From: Sediminibacterium ginsengisoli
GTDB taxonomy: Bacteria > Bacteroidota > Bacteroidia > Chitinophagales > Chitinophagaceae
Reading direction: 5' to 3'
Assembly: GCA_945865545.1 (NCBI GenBank)
Contig: CAMBEQ010000001.1
Location: 50,047 to 114,046 of the forward strand
DNA: 64,000 nt
This document shows, in pieces, positions 36,309-45,221 of the stretch. The notes under the pieces were generated by a model. The model saw only the letters and a list, made by a program, of their open reading frames with translations, did not search any database and was not told the DNA's origin. Within the stretch, counting starts at the first letter, position 1, and every line of letters starts with the position of its first letter. Position numbers and translations under genes: made by a program.

Positions 36309-38468
36309 TTACTCTATAACATACCAGCTATAAGAATCGGCTGGTATCGTAAAAGTGAAATCAATGGTATAATCTCTGTTTAAAGTATATTTTTTAACAA
36401 CCCCTTTTGCATCTTTTATGATTGCTTCTTGGGTTAGTCCAGTATAATATAAAGGCAAAGCAATAGTGCGGGTGATAGCTTCTTGTGTTGGATTAAATAA
36501 CATAAATAATCCTTTTTCTGGTAATAATGAATTTACATGCATCCAACCATCCCAATCTCGACCATCGGCCCTTCTCAATTGAATCATATCTGCATTTAAA
36601 ATATTGCGATATTTTTTATACCAATTAATAGTTTTAGCAACAAGCACCCTTGTAGTTTCTGTATCATACAATCTTGGTCCTCTATAACAAGCTTGTACGC
36701 CTGCACCATAATATTGCATCATTAATTGTTCATAGTCATTTAAGTGCTCGCTAAGTGGCTCTAGGACAGCTTCTGCGCCGCCGCCCTGGTATTTAGTTAA
36801 TGGTACAAAACCCCATGCCATCGACGGAATTTTTTCCAATGTGCCATCGTGAATGTTTTGTCGGTTAATAATTTTTTGTTGTGGGCGAGGTAAAGAAAAA
36901 TTTACTTCTCTATAGCCCAATGCAATTTTATGTGTACCATCTAAAAAATACCAATCTGGCGCATTGATATACACCCCCTGTTCATTTAACCAGTGGTATA
37001 AATCTTTTTGTATTTCCATTTGTTTCCATTGAGAATCATCATACCCTAAGTGTCCTGGATGTTTTGTAGAAGCACATACATCACCAGGATAAGGTCCATC
37101 ATTTTCCCAAATATCAAAACCGGTGTAAGAGAAAAAATTTTTTATTTTAGTTCGATACGCTAAACCCCACTTACTTCCAAAGCAAGGCGCATTACCAAAA
37201 AAGGCGCCACCTGGTTTGCCTGTTTTAATATCTACAACATCATCTTCATCGCTAATACGTCTACTACTAAACAAAGAATAACCACCTAATAAAATTTTAT
37301 GATCATGTGCATAGGTGGCCAATTTTTTCCATTTATTTAAATTGGCTAAGGAAGTATCTTCCATTTCTAAATGGCTACCAAAACTTAAGATCACCGCTTC
37401 ATATCCTGTAGCCACACATTGATCAATTGCATTGATCACCTCTTGATCGTTTTTACTTACCAAATGCATAAAGATGGGATTCTGCGTCGTCCAAGGTGCA
37501 ATGGTACGATACATTTGCTTTAACATCAATCCTCTTCTTTGGCGGTCATAACTATCCATTAATAATTCATTGGTGCGCACTGATTTAAATATTTCATTGG
37601 GCGCTAATTCAATGCCAGGTGCCTTTTCAGGATAAATTTCTAATAAGCAAGGTGTTTCAAAATTATAATTCACTTGTGAAGTATAACTCAAATCTGTCTT
37701 CCAATGAGTGGTTTGATCGCTTATATCATACCGCATTGCATTATTAAAAGCATAGTTCGTTTCAAAATAAATTCCATGTTGCTTTTTCATTTCTTCAGGC
37801 TTCCCCACTACAGCACTTTCTTCTTCTACTAAGCCCAACACCTCATTCACTACTCTGTTAATTTTAATGGCGGTAGTAGCTTTATTTTCAATAGAAACCC
37901 ATTTAGTCATTAAGGGTAGTCCATCATATAATTCATAATGTACTTTAATAAGTATATTTTTTAAAGCTGGTAATGAAGAACTAAATTCTAGCGCAATGGC
38001 TTTTCCGGTGGGTTGGTTAGGGTTGCTAAGCCAAGTATTGGCTTTCCAGTTAATGAAAGGTGTAATATCGCTTATTGTATATTTAGTATACATAAAATCG
38101 GAATCATTTTTTTGTAACTTATTTTCAGTTTCAATTTTTAAGTAGGCTTTTTCTTTTTGTCCACTTAGTCCTCCCACATTATAGAGGTGATTATTTAAGA
38201 CTACTTTAGCCTCTGGCTCAATACTTCTTAAAAGTTCTTGCCCATTGGTTAAATTAGTATAACTAATACAACTTAGATTAGGGCTTAATATAAAAGTTCG
38301 TCGAACTAAACTGTTATCAAAGGTTAATGTATTGTTTTTGATTGCAATAGAAGCCTTATGTTGAGTTGGTTTTATAAGCCAATCTGCCTTTTGGGCAACT
38401 GCAAACTGAGGCATCACTATTAGTTGAAAACTAAATGCCAACGCTATACTTGTAGACCATTTCTTCAT
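36309..38468 (-). CDS. Secreted alpha-galactosidase-like (clan GH-D type) glycoside hydrolase
   Basis: 719 aa, Sec signal ending at AVAQ (about 25). The layout is an N-terminal beta-sandwich (about 30-330), a TIM-barrel (about 340-620) and a C-terminal beta-domain (640-719), as in GH36/GH27-like enzymes. Candidate catalytic Asp residues lie in FDIWENDGPYPGDVC and in NAPDWYFLDGTHK. I cannot assign a CAZy family with certainty. It is convergent with cassette 1 and divergent from the ABC operon. Confidence 0.65.
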   Translation of the reverse strand: MKKWSTSIALAFSFQLIVMPQFAVAQKADWLIKPTQHKASIAIKNNTLTFDNSLVRRTFILSPNLSCISYTNLTNGQELLRSIEPEAKVVLNNHLYNVGGLSGQKEKAYLKIETENKLQKNDSDFMYTKYTISDITPFINWKANTWLSNPNQPTGKAIALEFSSSLPALKNILIKVHYELYDGLPLMTKWVSIENKATTAIKINRVVNEVLGLVEEESAVVGKPEEMKKQHGIYFETNYAFNNAMRYDISDQTTHWKTDLSYTSQVNYNFETPCLLEIYPEKAPGIELAPNEIFKSVRTNELLMDSYDRQRRGLMLKQMYRTIAPWTTQNPIFMHLVSKNDQEVINAIDQCVATGYEAVILSFGSHLEMEDTSLANLNKWKKLATYAHDHKILLGGYSLFSSRRISDEDDVVDIKTGKPGGAFFGNAPCFGSKWGLAYRTKIKNFFSYTGFDIWENDGPYPGDVCASTKHPGHLGYDDSQWKQMEIQKDLYHWLNEQGVYINAPDWYFLDGTHKIALGYREVNFSLPRPQQKIINRQNIHDGTLEKIPSMAWGFVPLTKYQGGGAEAVLEPLSEHLNDYEQLMMQYYGAGVQACYRGPRLYDTETTRVLVAKTINWYKKYRNILNADMIQLRRADGRDWDGWMHVNSLLPEKGLFMLFNPTQEAITRTIALPLYYTGLTQEAIIKDAKGVVKKYTLNRDYTIDFTFTIPADSYSWYVIE

Positions 38469-38505
38469 CTTACTATTTTAATTTTTATGATTCGTATCAC
38501 GCATT

Positions 38506-38541
38506 TATGAATAGAAATTTACGAAATAATTCATAGCTTTG
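38506..38541 (+). promoter_or_regulatory. Candidate promoter/operator of the ABC operon
   Basis: TAGCTTTG (38534-38541) matches the Bacteroidota -7 consensus TAnnTTTG. It overlaps the right arm of an inverted repeat TATGAAT/ATTCATA (38506-38512 and 38529-38535). No clear TTG -33 element is present. If this promoter is used, the first in-frame ATG in the message would be at 38566. Confidence 0.3.
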
Positions 38542-38544
38542 GTG

Positions 38545-39645
38545 ATGAAATTTAATAATAATTTTATGGCAAAAGCAGCTACTACTTTTCTATTGATCTT
38601 AGTGCTTATTGCTTGTAATAAGAAGGAAGAAGGGATACAGCCAAGTTTTGAAAAAATAACCTATTCAGTATATGCTTCGGGTATTATTAAAAGCAATAAC
38701 CAGTATCAAGTATATGCTAAAGCCACCGGGATTGTTGCTGACATATTTGTAAAAGACGGAGATTTAATAAAAAAGGGACAGGCCATTCTTAAGTTATCAG
38801 ATGCTGCACAAAAATTAAATTATGAAAATGCTAAACTATTAGCCGACTTTTCTTCCTCTAATGCTAATACAGAAAAATTATTACAGGCCCAAACAGAATT
38901 AGAAGTGGCTAAATTAAAAATGGAAAATGAAAGTTCCTTATTGGAAAAACAAAAAAAATTATGGGCACAAGAGATTGGGTCTAAAAATGAATTAGACCAA
39001 AGAGAACTTTCTTATAAAAATGCAGTAAGTATTTTTAATGCGGCTAAACTCCGTAGCAACGATTTACAAAAGCAAATAAACTTTCAATCGGAGCAAACAC
39101 AAAGAACAGCAAGTATCTCTTCAAGTTCTATGAACGATTTTATAGTAAAGAGTGAAATTAATGGAAGACTCTACAGTCTTTCCAAAGAAAAAGGAGAAAT
39201 GGTTAATACGCAAACACCCATTGCCATTATAGGTGATGCTACGCAATTTTATGTTGAACTACAGGTGGATGAATATGATATTTCGAAATTAAAAATTGGA
39301 CAAAAAGTATTTTTAACATTAGATAGTTACAAGGGGGAAGTATTTGAAGCTGCTGTTAGTAAGTTATATCCGATTATGAATGAAAAATCTAAATCATTTA
39401 AAATAGAAGCTATTTTCACCAAGCAACCTAGTCGCTTATATCCTAACTTAAGCACGGTGGCCAATATAGTAATTGAAATAAAAGAAAAGGCTTTAACCAT
39501 TCCTAGAAATTATTTGATCAATAATGAGTATGTTTTATTAGCCAATCAAGAAAAAAAGAAAGTAGTTACTGGACTAAAAGATTACGAAAAAGTAGAAATT
39601 ATTTCTGGCATAACAGCAAAAGATTTGCTTTTTAAACCTGAATAA
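38545..39645 (+). CDS. HlyD/MacA-like periplasmic adaptor lipoprotein
   Basis: 366 aa from ATG 38545. TTG/GTG codons just upstream are less likely, and ATG 38566 (MAKAATTF) is an alternative that still keeps the lipobox LVLIAC. The protein has a biotinyl-lipoyl-like half-motif (IVADIFVKDGDLIKKGQAIL), a long coiled-coil hairpin (about 85-190), the second lipoyl half (VKSEINGRLYSLSKEKGEMV) and a beta-barrel domain. It should link the ABC permease to an outer membrane exit duct, though no TolC-like gene is present. Its stop overlaps the permease start by one base. Confidence 0.87.
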   Translation: MKFNNNFMAKAATTFLLILVLIACNKKEEGIQPSFEKITYSVYASGIIKSNNQYQVYAKATGIVADIFVKDGDLIKKGQAILKLSDAAQKLNYENAKLLADFSSSNANTEKLLQAQTELEVAKLKMENESSLLEKQKKLWAQEIGSKNELDQRELSYKNAVSIFNAAKLRSNDLQKQINFQSEQTQRTASISSSSMNDFIVKSEINGRLYSLSKEKGEMVNTQTPIAIIGDATQFYVELQVDEYDISKLKIGQKVFLTLDSYKGEVFEAAVSKLYPIMNEKSKSFKIEAIFTKQPSRLYPNLSTVANIVIEIKEKALTIPRNYLINNEYVLLANQEKKKVVTGLKDYEKVEIISGITAKDLLFKPE

Positions 39646-40904
39646 TGAAAAGAAAGCTGCTTATAGATATTGCTAAATCTTTACTTTTTGCAAGGTGGAA
39701 ACAAACCCTGGTAGCGGCTATTGGCGTTACTTTTAGTATTACCATGTTTATTACTTTATTGAGTTTTATGAGCGGGTTAAACGATCTATTAGATGGACTT
39801 ATTTTAAATAGAACACCTCATATCAAATTGTTCAATGATATTAAGCCTAACAAAAATCAACCGGTTAAATTAACAACTGAATATGGTTTGGCTCATCATT
39901 TTATAGAATCCATCAAATCCGATGCCAACAGACAATCTATTTATAATAGCGAAGCTATTTTGGAATCATTGAAAAAAGATAAACGTGTTTTAGGATTCTC
40001 CCCTAAATTAACTGCTCAAATATTTTTTAATGATGGAAGTATTGATATTACTGGTGCCATGAATGGGATTGATCCCATTGAAGAAAGTAGATTATTTCAC
40101 TTTAATGATTATGTTACTTCTGGTAATTCTGCAGACTTAACAAAAATTAGTAATAGTATTATACTTGGCAAGGGGCTTGCCGGAAAATTACTAGTAAATA
40201 TTGGAGACGTAGTACAAGTCACTACTTCTAAGGGCGAGCGATTTCAATTGAAAGTAGTTGGATTATTTCAATCGGGTATTAGAGATTTTGACGATGTACA
40301 AAGCTATTCATCAGTAAATACTGTTCAAAAAATATTATCTCAGCCTAGTAATTATATTTCGGCCATTCAAGTAAAATTGAATGATATGACACTTGCTCCT
40401 AAGATAGCCAAGGAATATGAGCAGCTATATCAAATAGACGCTGAAGATGTACAAACTGCCAATTCACAATTTGAAACAGGTAGCTCCATTCGAACTTTAA
40501 TTTCTTACTCCGTAGGAATTACCTTACTCATTGTTGCAGGTTTTGGTATTTACAATATATTGAACATGATGATTTTTGAAAAAATGGATTCTATTGCTAT
40601 TTTAAAAGCAACTGGATTTTCAGGTATAGATGTCAAAAACATTTTTATTTATATCGCTATCAGCATAGGCCTATTTGGCGGATTGGTTGGGCTTCTACTT
40701 GGCTTTAGCCTTTCTGCAACCATTGATCAAATTCCTTTTAATACAGCCTCTTTACCAACGATTAAAACTTATCCAATTAATTACAATCCAAAGTTTTATG
40801 TTATTGGAATTGTGTTTTCATTTATCACTACCTATTTTGCTGGTTGGTTTCCAGCACGAAAAGCAAGTAAAATTGATCCTGTGGTCATCATAAGAGGAAA
40901 ATAA
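39645..40904 (+). CDS. MacB/LolCE-type ABC transporter permease
   Basis: 419 aa FtsX-family permease with one N-terminal membrane helix (about 20-42), a large periplasmic domain (about 45-275) and three C-terminal helices (about 285-305, 330-360, 380-400). The C-terminus SKIDPVVIIRGK is typical of MacB/LolE-like proteins. Four-helix mechanotransmission permeases move lipoproteins, peptides or drugs from the periplasm. The single-base overlap upstream and the 1-base gap downstream show a compact three-gene operon with adaptor and ATPase. Confidence 0.9.
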   Translation: MKRKLLIDIAKSLLFARWKQTLVAAIGVTFSITMFITLLSFMSGLNDLLDGLILNRTPHIKLFNDIKPNKNQPVKLTTEYGLAHHFIESIKSDANRQSIYNSEAILESLKKDKRVLGFSPKLTAQIFFNDGSIDITGAMNGIDPIEESRLFHFNDYVTSGNSADLTKISNSIILGKGLAGKLLVNIGDVVQVTTSKGERFQLKVVGLFQSGIRDFDDVQSYSSVNTVQKILSQPSNYISAIQVKLNDMTLAPKIAKEYEQLYQIDAEDVQTANSQFETGSSIRTLISYSVGITLLIVAGFGIYNILNMMIFEKMDSIAILKATGFSGIDVKNIFIYIAISIGLFGGLVGLLLGFSLSATIDQIPFNTASLPTIKTYPINYNPKFYVIGIVFSFITTYFAGWFPARKASKIDPVVIIRGK

Positions 40905-40905
40905 T

Positions 40906-41583
40906 ATGAGTACTACTATTTTAGAAGCTAAGCAGGTAAATAAATATTTTCACGATCCTATTCGCGTACAAGTATTGAATGATATTAATTTTTCCATTAA
41001 TAAAGGAGAGTTTGTTTCCTTAACAGGTAAATCGGGATGTGGGAAGTCCACCTTATTATATTTATTATCTACCATGGATACCGATTATGAGGGACAGATA
41101 TATATAGATCAAGAAGAGATGCCTAAAAAAAATGAAAACTTTTTAGCAAAAATTAGAAATGAAAAAATTGGTTTTGTTTTTCAATTCCATTATTTGTTAA
41201 ATGAATTCAATGTACTTAATAATGTAATGTTACCAGGTTTGAAATTAAATAAATATTCCAAAGAAGAAGTAGAGCATCGCGCCATGGATAAATTAAAAAT
41301 TTTAGGGATTGAGCATTTAGCACTCAAAAAAGCCAATCATGTTTCTGGTGGAGAAAAGCAAAGAGTAGCCATTGCCAGAGCGCTTATTAATGAGCCGCAC
41401 ATTATCATGGGAGATGAGCCTACTGGTAATTTAGATAAAAAGAATAGTGATATGGTGTTTGATATTTTTAACCGCTTGTCTACAGAATTCCATCAAACCT
41501 TATTAATTGTCACCCACGACCCCAGCTTTGCCGAGAGAACCCATCGAATCATTCATATGGAGGATGGCCGAATTGTTCTTTAA
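40906..41583 (+). CDS. ABC transporter ATP-binding protein (LolD/MacB-type)
   Basis: 225 aa with a complete nucleotide-binding fold: Walker A GKSGCGKST (41-49), Q-loop VFQFHY (Q93), signature VSGGEKQ (146-152), Walker B IIMGDEP (E171) and the H-switch VTHD. Length and the FNVLNNVMLPGL segment place it in the LolD/MacB/FtsE group that pairs with FtsX-like permeases. It powers the upstream permease and adaptor. The operon seems to end here: the next gene has its own 56-base AT-rich leader. Confidence 0.93.
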   Translation: MSTTILEAKQVNKYFHDPIRVQVLNDINFSINKGEFVSLTGKSGCGKSTLLYLLSTMDTDYEGQIYIDQEEMPKKNENFLAKIRNEKIGFVFQFHYLLNEFNVLNNVMLPGLKLNKYSKEEVEHRAMDKLKILGIEHLALKKANHVSGGEKQRVAIARALINEPHIIMGDEPTGNLDKKNSDMVFDIFNRLSTEFHQTLLIVTHDPSFAERTHRIIHMEDGRIVL

Positions 41584-41639
41584 TTTTTCTTCCTATTTAA
41601 ATTAAATTATTTAAATTTAGTTTCAAATAACAATTATCC

Positions 41640-42029
41640 ATGAAAAAAGTATTATTTATTATCGCATTGTCATTGTTTACTCTAAACCAATCGCAAGCAC
41701 AAACTTCAAAAACGATGAAACAAGAACTAAAACACGTAGTTTTTTTTAAGTTCAAACCTACATCAAGTAAAGCCTCTATTGATGCTGTAGTAAAAGCCTT
41801 TAATAATTTATATGGTACTATCCCTCAGGTGAAAAATTTTGAATGGGGATTGAACATAAGTACAGAACAATTAGATCAAGGATTTACGCATTGTTTTTCT
41901 CTTACTTTTAGTTCTGCTAAAGATTTAGCTGCCTATCAAATACATCCAGCACATTCTGCATTCAAGACTTTATTACCCCCTATTATGGAAAAAGCTTTTG
42001 TAGTAGATTATTTTGCAACTGCTAAATAA
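41640..42029 (+). CDS. Secreted Dabb-family protein
   Basis: 129 aa with a Sec signal (to SQAQ, about residue 20) and one stress-responsive A/B barrel (Dabb) domain, seen in LKHVVFFKFKP, VKNFEWGLNIS, FTHCFSLTFSS and YQIHPAHSAF. Dabb domains form dimeric alpha/beta barrels. Some are cyclases or lyases, many are uncharacterised, and exported versions are common in this phylum. Followed by a strong terminator. Confidence 0.88.
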   Translation: MKKVLFIIALSLFTLNQSQAQTSKTMKQELKHVVFFKFKPTSSKASIDAVVKAFNNLYGTIPQVKNFEWGLNISTEQLDQGFTHCFSLTFSSAKDLAAYQIHPAHSAFKTLLPPIMEKAFVVDYFATAK

Positions 42030-42048
42030 ATTTTTAATTTCTATTTAT

Positions 42049-42082
42049 AAAAAAGGGTCCCGAGCAATCGGGACCCTTTTTT
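42049..42082. terminator. Bidirectional intrinsic terminator
   Basis: AAAAAAGGGTCCCGA, GCAA loop, TCGGGACCCTTTTTT: a 15-bp perfect stem. A- and T-tracts on the two sides serve both the Dabb gene (+) and the GGT-like gene (-). Its loop and closing base pairs are the reverse complement of those in the hairpin at 2773-2808. Confidence 0.93.
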
Positions 42083-42107
42083 GAATCATCAATTCTTTAA
42101 AATAAGT

Positions 42108-44012
42108 TTACCATCCTATGCCATAGTCTTCGCCATGATGAGCGCTGCCACCCCAAAGGCTTCCATGTTTCCAATCAAATAAAATGGCATTAATGGGGCC
42201 ATTGGTTCTTTCATCAAAACTTAAAGTATAACCCATGCCACGTAAATCTTTGCGAATCCAATTAGGAACATTATCGTTTAATAATAAATTACCTGGTTTT
42301 GGTTTTCTGTCTTCTACTTTTGAACCACCTAATGATAACCATAGTTGATTGCTATTAATATTAGCGGCTTCTGTTGCTTCTTGAACAGTCATTCCAAATT
42401 CAACTACATTCAAAAAAAACTGTAATAAATTTTGATCTTGTGTATCTCCACCTTGGACACCAAATGCCATATAAGGTTTCCCCTCTTTCATCGCGATACT
42501 AGGCGTTAAAGTAACTCTAGGTCTTTTTCCAGGAGCCACTACATTAAAAGGATTTATATTAGAATCTAAAACAAAACTTTGCATTCTTTGACTCATTCCC
42601 ACTCCTGTATTGCCTGCGATAACGGCAGGTAACCAACCGCCACTCGGTGTTATAGAAACTACCCAACCTTCTTTGTCTGCAGATTCTACCGATGTAGTAC
42701 CTCTCCATAAACGATCCATATACGCTGCGTCAGGGACATTGCTATTTTCATTGGCTACGATGGCATCATGTGCAGGCAGAAAACTATTTTTTGTTTTACT
42801 TGTATCTGAACTAGATTTAAACCCTCTTGATTTTAATAAATTTAAAAATGGATTTTGTTTACCCTCAAAAGGATAAGGATCCCCCGGACCTGCATTGGGA
42901 TTATTAGCAACAAAATTAATTTCTCCAGCTCTTTGTTTTGCATATTCTTTACTCAACAATCCTTTCATTGGTTGATTGATAGCAAAATGAGGATCTCCAT
43001 AATAAAAATCACGATCGGCAAAACTTAAATTCATTGCTTGGTAAATGGTATGAATATATCTTGTAGAATTATATCCCATACTTTTCAAATCAAAATTTTC
43101 TAAAATGTTTAATGCTTGCAATAAAGCAGGGCCTTGTGTCCATTGTTGTAATTTATACACTTCAATGCCTTTATAGTTAACATGGGTGGGGTCTTCCTCT
43201 AGAGGTTGCCAATTGGCAAGATCTTCTTTGGTAATTAATCCGCCTTGCTCTTGTACCCCTCTTACAAATTCATCTGCAATATCTCCTTTATAAAAACGAT
43301 CATAGGCTGCCGCGATGGCTTCTTTTCTTGTTTTCCCTTTTTTCAAAGCAGCTTGTTCAGCTTCCACCATTTTTTGTAAAGTGTTTAATAAATCTTGTTG
43401 TACAAAAATTTCTCCGGCTTCGGGGGCTTCTCTTTTTTGTCCCAAATGAGTCAACAATACTTTTTTACTATAAGGCCATTCTTTAATTCTTGCTTTTCCT
43501 CTTTCAATACTATTCGCAGTTTGTGCATCAATAGGGTAGCCAGCGGCTAATTCCATAGCAGGCGCCAATACTTCTTTCAAGCTCATGGTTCCATAATTTG
43601 ACAACATATAACAAATGCCTCCAGGCGTTCCTGGGGTTGTGGCTGCTAAAGGACCGTATTCGGGCGGAAAACTATATCCTTTGGATTTAAAAAAAGCAGG
43701 GGTAGCTCCTGTGGGTGCAAAGCCCATTGCATTGATGGCAATCACTTTTTTGGTATTGGGGTTATAAATTAATGCTTGTGTTTCTCCACCCCAACTCAAT
43801 ACATCCCACATAGTACAGGTGGCAGCTAGCATCGCACAAGCAGCATCTACTGCATTTCCACCTCTATCAAAAATTTTTGCACCGGCAGTCGCTGCCAATG
43901 GCTTTCCTGTTATAGCCATCCAATTTTTCCCATGTAATGGAGGCTTTTGTGTTGGTTGCGCCAATAAAGCAGTTGAAATCACCAACATTAATAAGACAAG
44001 TATTTTTTTCAT
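42108..44012 (-). CDS. Gamma-glutamyltransferase-family Ntn hydrolase lacking the substrate Arg
   Basis: 634 aa, Sec signal to about residue 19 (ALLAQ). The Ntn-hydrolase autoprocessing site is WRG-TTSVESADKEG, so T439 is the expected nucleophile and small-subunit N-terminus. GNAVDAACAM and MAFGVQGGDTQDQ are other family blocks. The canonical block DGRETAP, whose Arg binds the gamma-glutamyl carboxylate, reads NAMGFAP here (94-100), so M96 replaces that Arg. It may be a hydrolase for a different acyl donor. The gene lies between two terminators, so it is monocistronic. Confidence 0.88.
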   Translation of the reverse strand: MKKILVLLMLVISTALLAQPTQKPPLHGKNWMAITGKPLAATAGAKIFDRGGNAVDAACAMLAATCTMWDVLSWGGETQALIYNPNTKKVIAINAMGFAPTGATPAFFKSKGYSFPPEYGPLAATTPGTPGGICYMLSNYGTMSLKEVLAPAMELAAGYPIDAQTANSIERGKARIKEWPYSKKVLLTHLGQKREAPEAGEIFVQQDLLNTLQKMVEAEQAALKKGKTRKEAIAAAYDRFYKGDIADEFVRGVQEQGGLITKEDLANWQPLEEDPTHVNYKGIEVYKLQQWTQGPALLQALNILENFDLKSMGYNSTRYIHTIYQAMNLSFADRDFYYGDPHFAINQPMKGLLSKEYAKQRAGEINFVANNPNAGPGDPYPFEGKQNPFLNLLKSRGFKSSSDTSKTKNSFLPAHDAIVANENSNVPDAAYMDRLWRGTTSVESADKEGWVVSITPSGGWLPAVIAGNTGVGMSQRMQSFVLDSNINPFNVVAPGKRPRVTLTPSIAMKEGKPYMAFGVQGGDTQDQNLLQFFLNVVEFGMTVQEATEAANINSNQLWLSLGGSKVEDRKPKPGNLLLNDNVPNWIRKDLRGMGYTLSFDERTNGPINAILFDWKHGSLWGGSAHHGEDYGIGW

Positions 44013-44058
44013 GTAGTTGTTTTTAAAGCATTTAAAAATACTTATTAATTCTCAACTT

Positions 44059-44097
44059 AAAAAAAAAGCCCTGCTTCGATAAATCGAAACAGGGCTT
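44059..44097 (-). terminator. Intrinsic terminator of the downstream-oriented membrane protein gene
   Basis: AAGCCCTG-C-TTCGAT and ATCGAA-A-CAGGGCTT form a long stem with one mismatch. On the minus strand it is followed by a nine-base U-tract (A-run at 44059-44067). It separates the unknown membrane protein gene from the GGT-like gene. Confidence 0.9.
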
Positions 44098-44118
44098 CTA
44101 TATAATGTATAGTTCCTA

Positions 44119-44925
44119 CTATTTACTTTTCATTGAAATTGGAATAGAAGGAGTTGGAATCCATTTAATAAAATTGGAAACAATGCTATACAAGAAATGA
44201 TATATAGCCAAGTTAACATACAAACCCACTAAAACAAGCGCTGCATTTACAAAAGCACCGCCTACTAATAATAAGTCATTGATGTTCCATAACATATCAC
44301 TAGTAAAGCTTTGAGTACCTGACATTTTGTAGGATGCAAAGCCATTTAATACACTTGTTAGATAATCTAATTTTAAAGCACTAAATAGATTGGTTAATCC
44401 CTCCATAGGCAATCCAGCAACACCACTAATTCCACTTAAAGGAACTTCAGTAATAGCGTTGTATAAATTGCTATCAAATACAAAAGATAAAGTAAAGCAA
44501 CATGCACCAATAAAGGCGCCTACTGCTGCCACTTCGCCCAATATTCTAATATTGGTAGTTACTAAGTCTTTAAAAATAAAACCTACCATACCATTGTGAG
44601 AAGCCCCTAGGCTTTCCCCTCTGGCTCTAATAATGTGCGCAATAGGAAATGCAGCATAAACAAGCAAAATAGTAGTAAGTACACTGCCTAATTTTGCAAG
44701 CCCTGTAGTCGTAGCGTCTGTAAAATAAGCCATGGCACCATGAATAATGGCTACTTCCATAATAATAAACACAACAATTGATGAGATCTGATAGATGCTT
44801 TTGGTATAGGATCTTACCCCATTTTGAGAATCGAAATTATCAACTGCTGCATTTAATGGTGCATTCAAAACTTTTTGATTGACCATTTGCGGAAAATCAA
44901 GGATTTGGTGATAGATTTTTTTCAT
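44119..44925 (-). CDS. Unknown polytopic membrane protein
   Basis: 268 aa, no family recognised. There is no cleavable signal. Hydrophobic stretches at about 45-67, 78-98, 130-150 and 215-245 indicate four or five membrane helices. The N-terminal about 40 residues are polar (DFPQMVNQKVLNAPLNAAVDN) and may be a cytoplasmic domain. A Gly-rich loop (GISGVAGLPMEG) lies at about 167-178. No catalytic motif or metal-binding cluster is seen. The codon usage and base composition match its neighbours. It is monocistronic, with its own terminator. Confidence 0.75.
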   Translation of the reverse strand: MKKIYHQILDFPQMVNQKVLNAPLNAAVDNFDSQNGVRSYTKSIYQISSIVVFIIMEVAIIHGAMAYFTDATTTGLAKLGSVLTTILLVYAAFPIAHIIRARGESLGASHNGMVGFIFKDLVTTNIRILGEVAAVGAFIGACCFTLSFVFDSNLYNAITEVPLSGISGVAGLPMEGLTNLFSALKLDYLTSVLNGFASYKMSGTQSFTSDMLWNINDLLLVGGAFVNAALVLVGLYVNLAIYHFLYSIVSNFIKWIPTPSIPISMKSK

Positions 44926-45221
44926 ATTGGTTTGGTTTGGTTATAAACATGCATTATGGTATATAAAAATTACAAAATAATATCATATATTATATTTTCT
45001 TTCAGCCGCAGGATAGAACGGCAAGTCCACATTAATTTTTAATGTATTGACAGTCAGATTATAAGATCTAAAATATTTTTTTCCACTAAACCAAACTTTG
45101 TGTTTTTCTTAACATTTAATTTTTGTAAAATATATAAGTCAATGACATTTAAATATTTGAATAAGAGTTGATTATTACTAGAAAATGGTATAACTTAATC
45201 ATTGATTAATATGATGTACCA
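44926..45221. promoter_or_regulatory. Divergent intergenic region upstream of cassette 2
   Basis: 296 bases of non-coding, AT-rich DNA. A dyad TTAATC-ATT-GATTAA (45195-45209) lies 12 bases before the start of the second DUF1549/DUF1553 gene and could be an operator or part of the leader. On the other side, a short GGTTT direct repeat (44930-44940) sits in the leader of the unknown membrane protein gene. No ORF, RNA gene or clear promoter consensus was seen. Confidence 0.3.

Noticed and set aside
44926..45221. Possible small RNA or riboswitch
   Set aside because: No extended conserved secondary structure or known aptamer motif is visible; only a short AT-rich dyad near the start codon.
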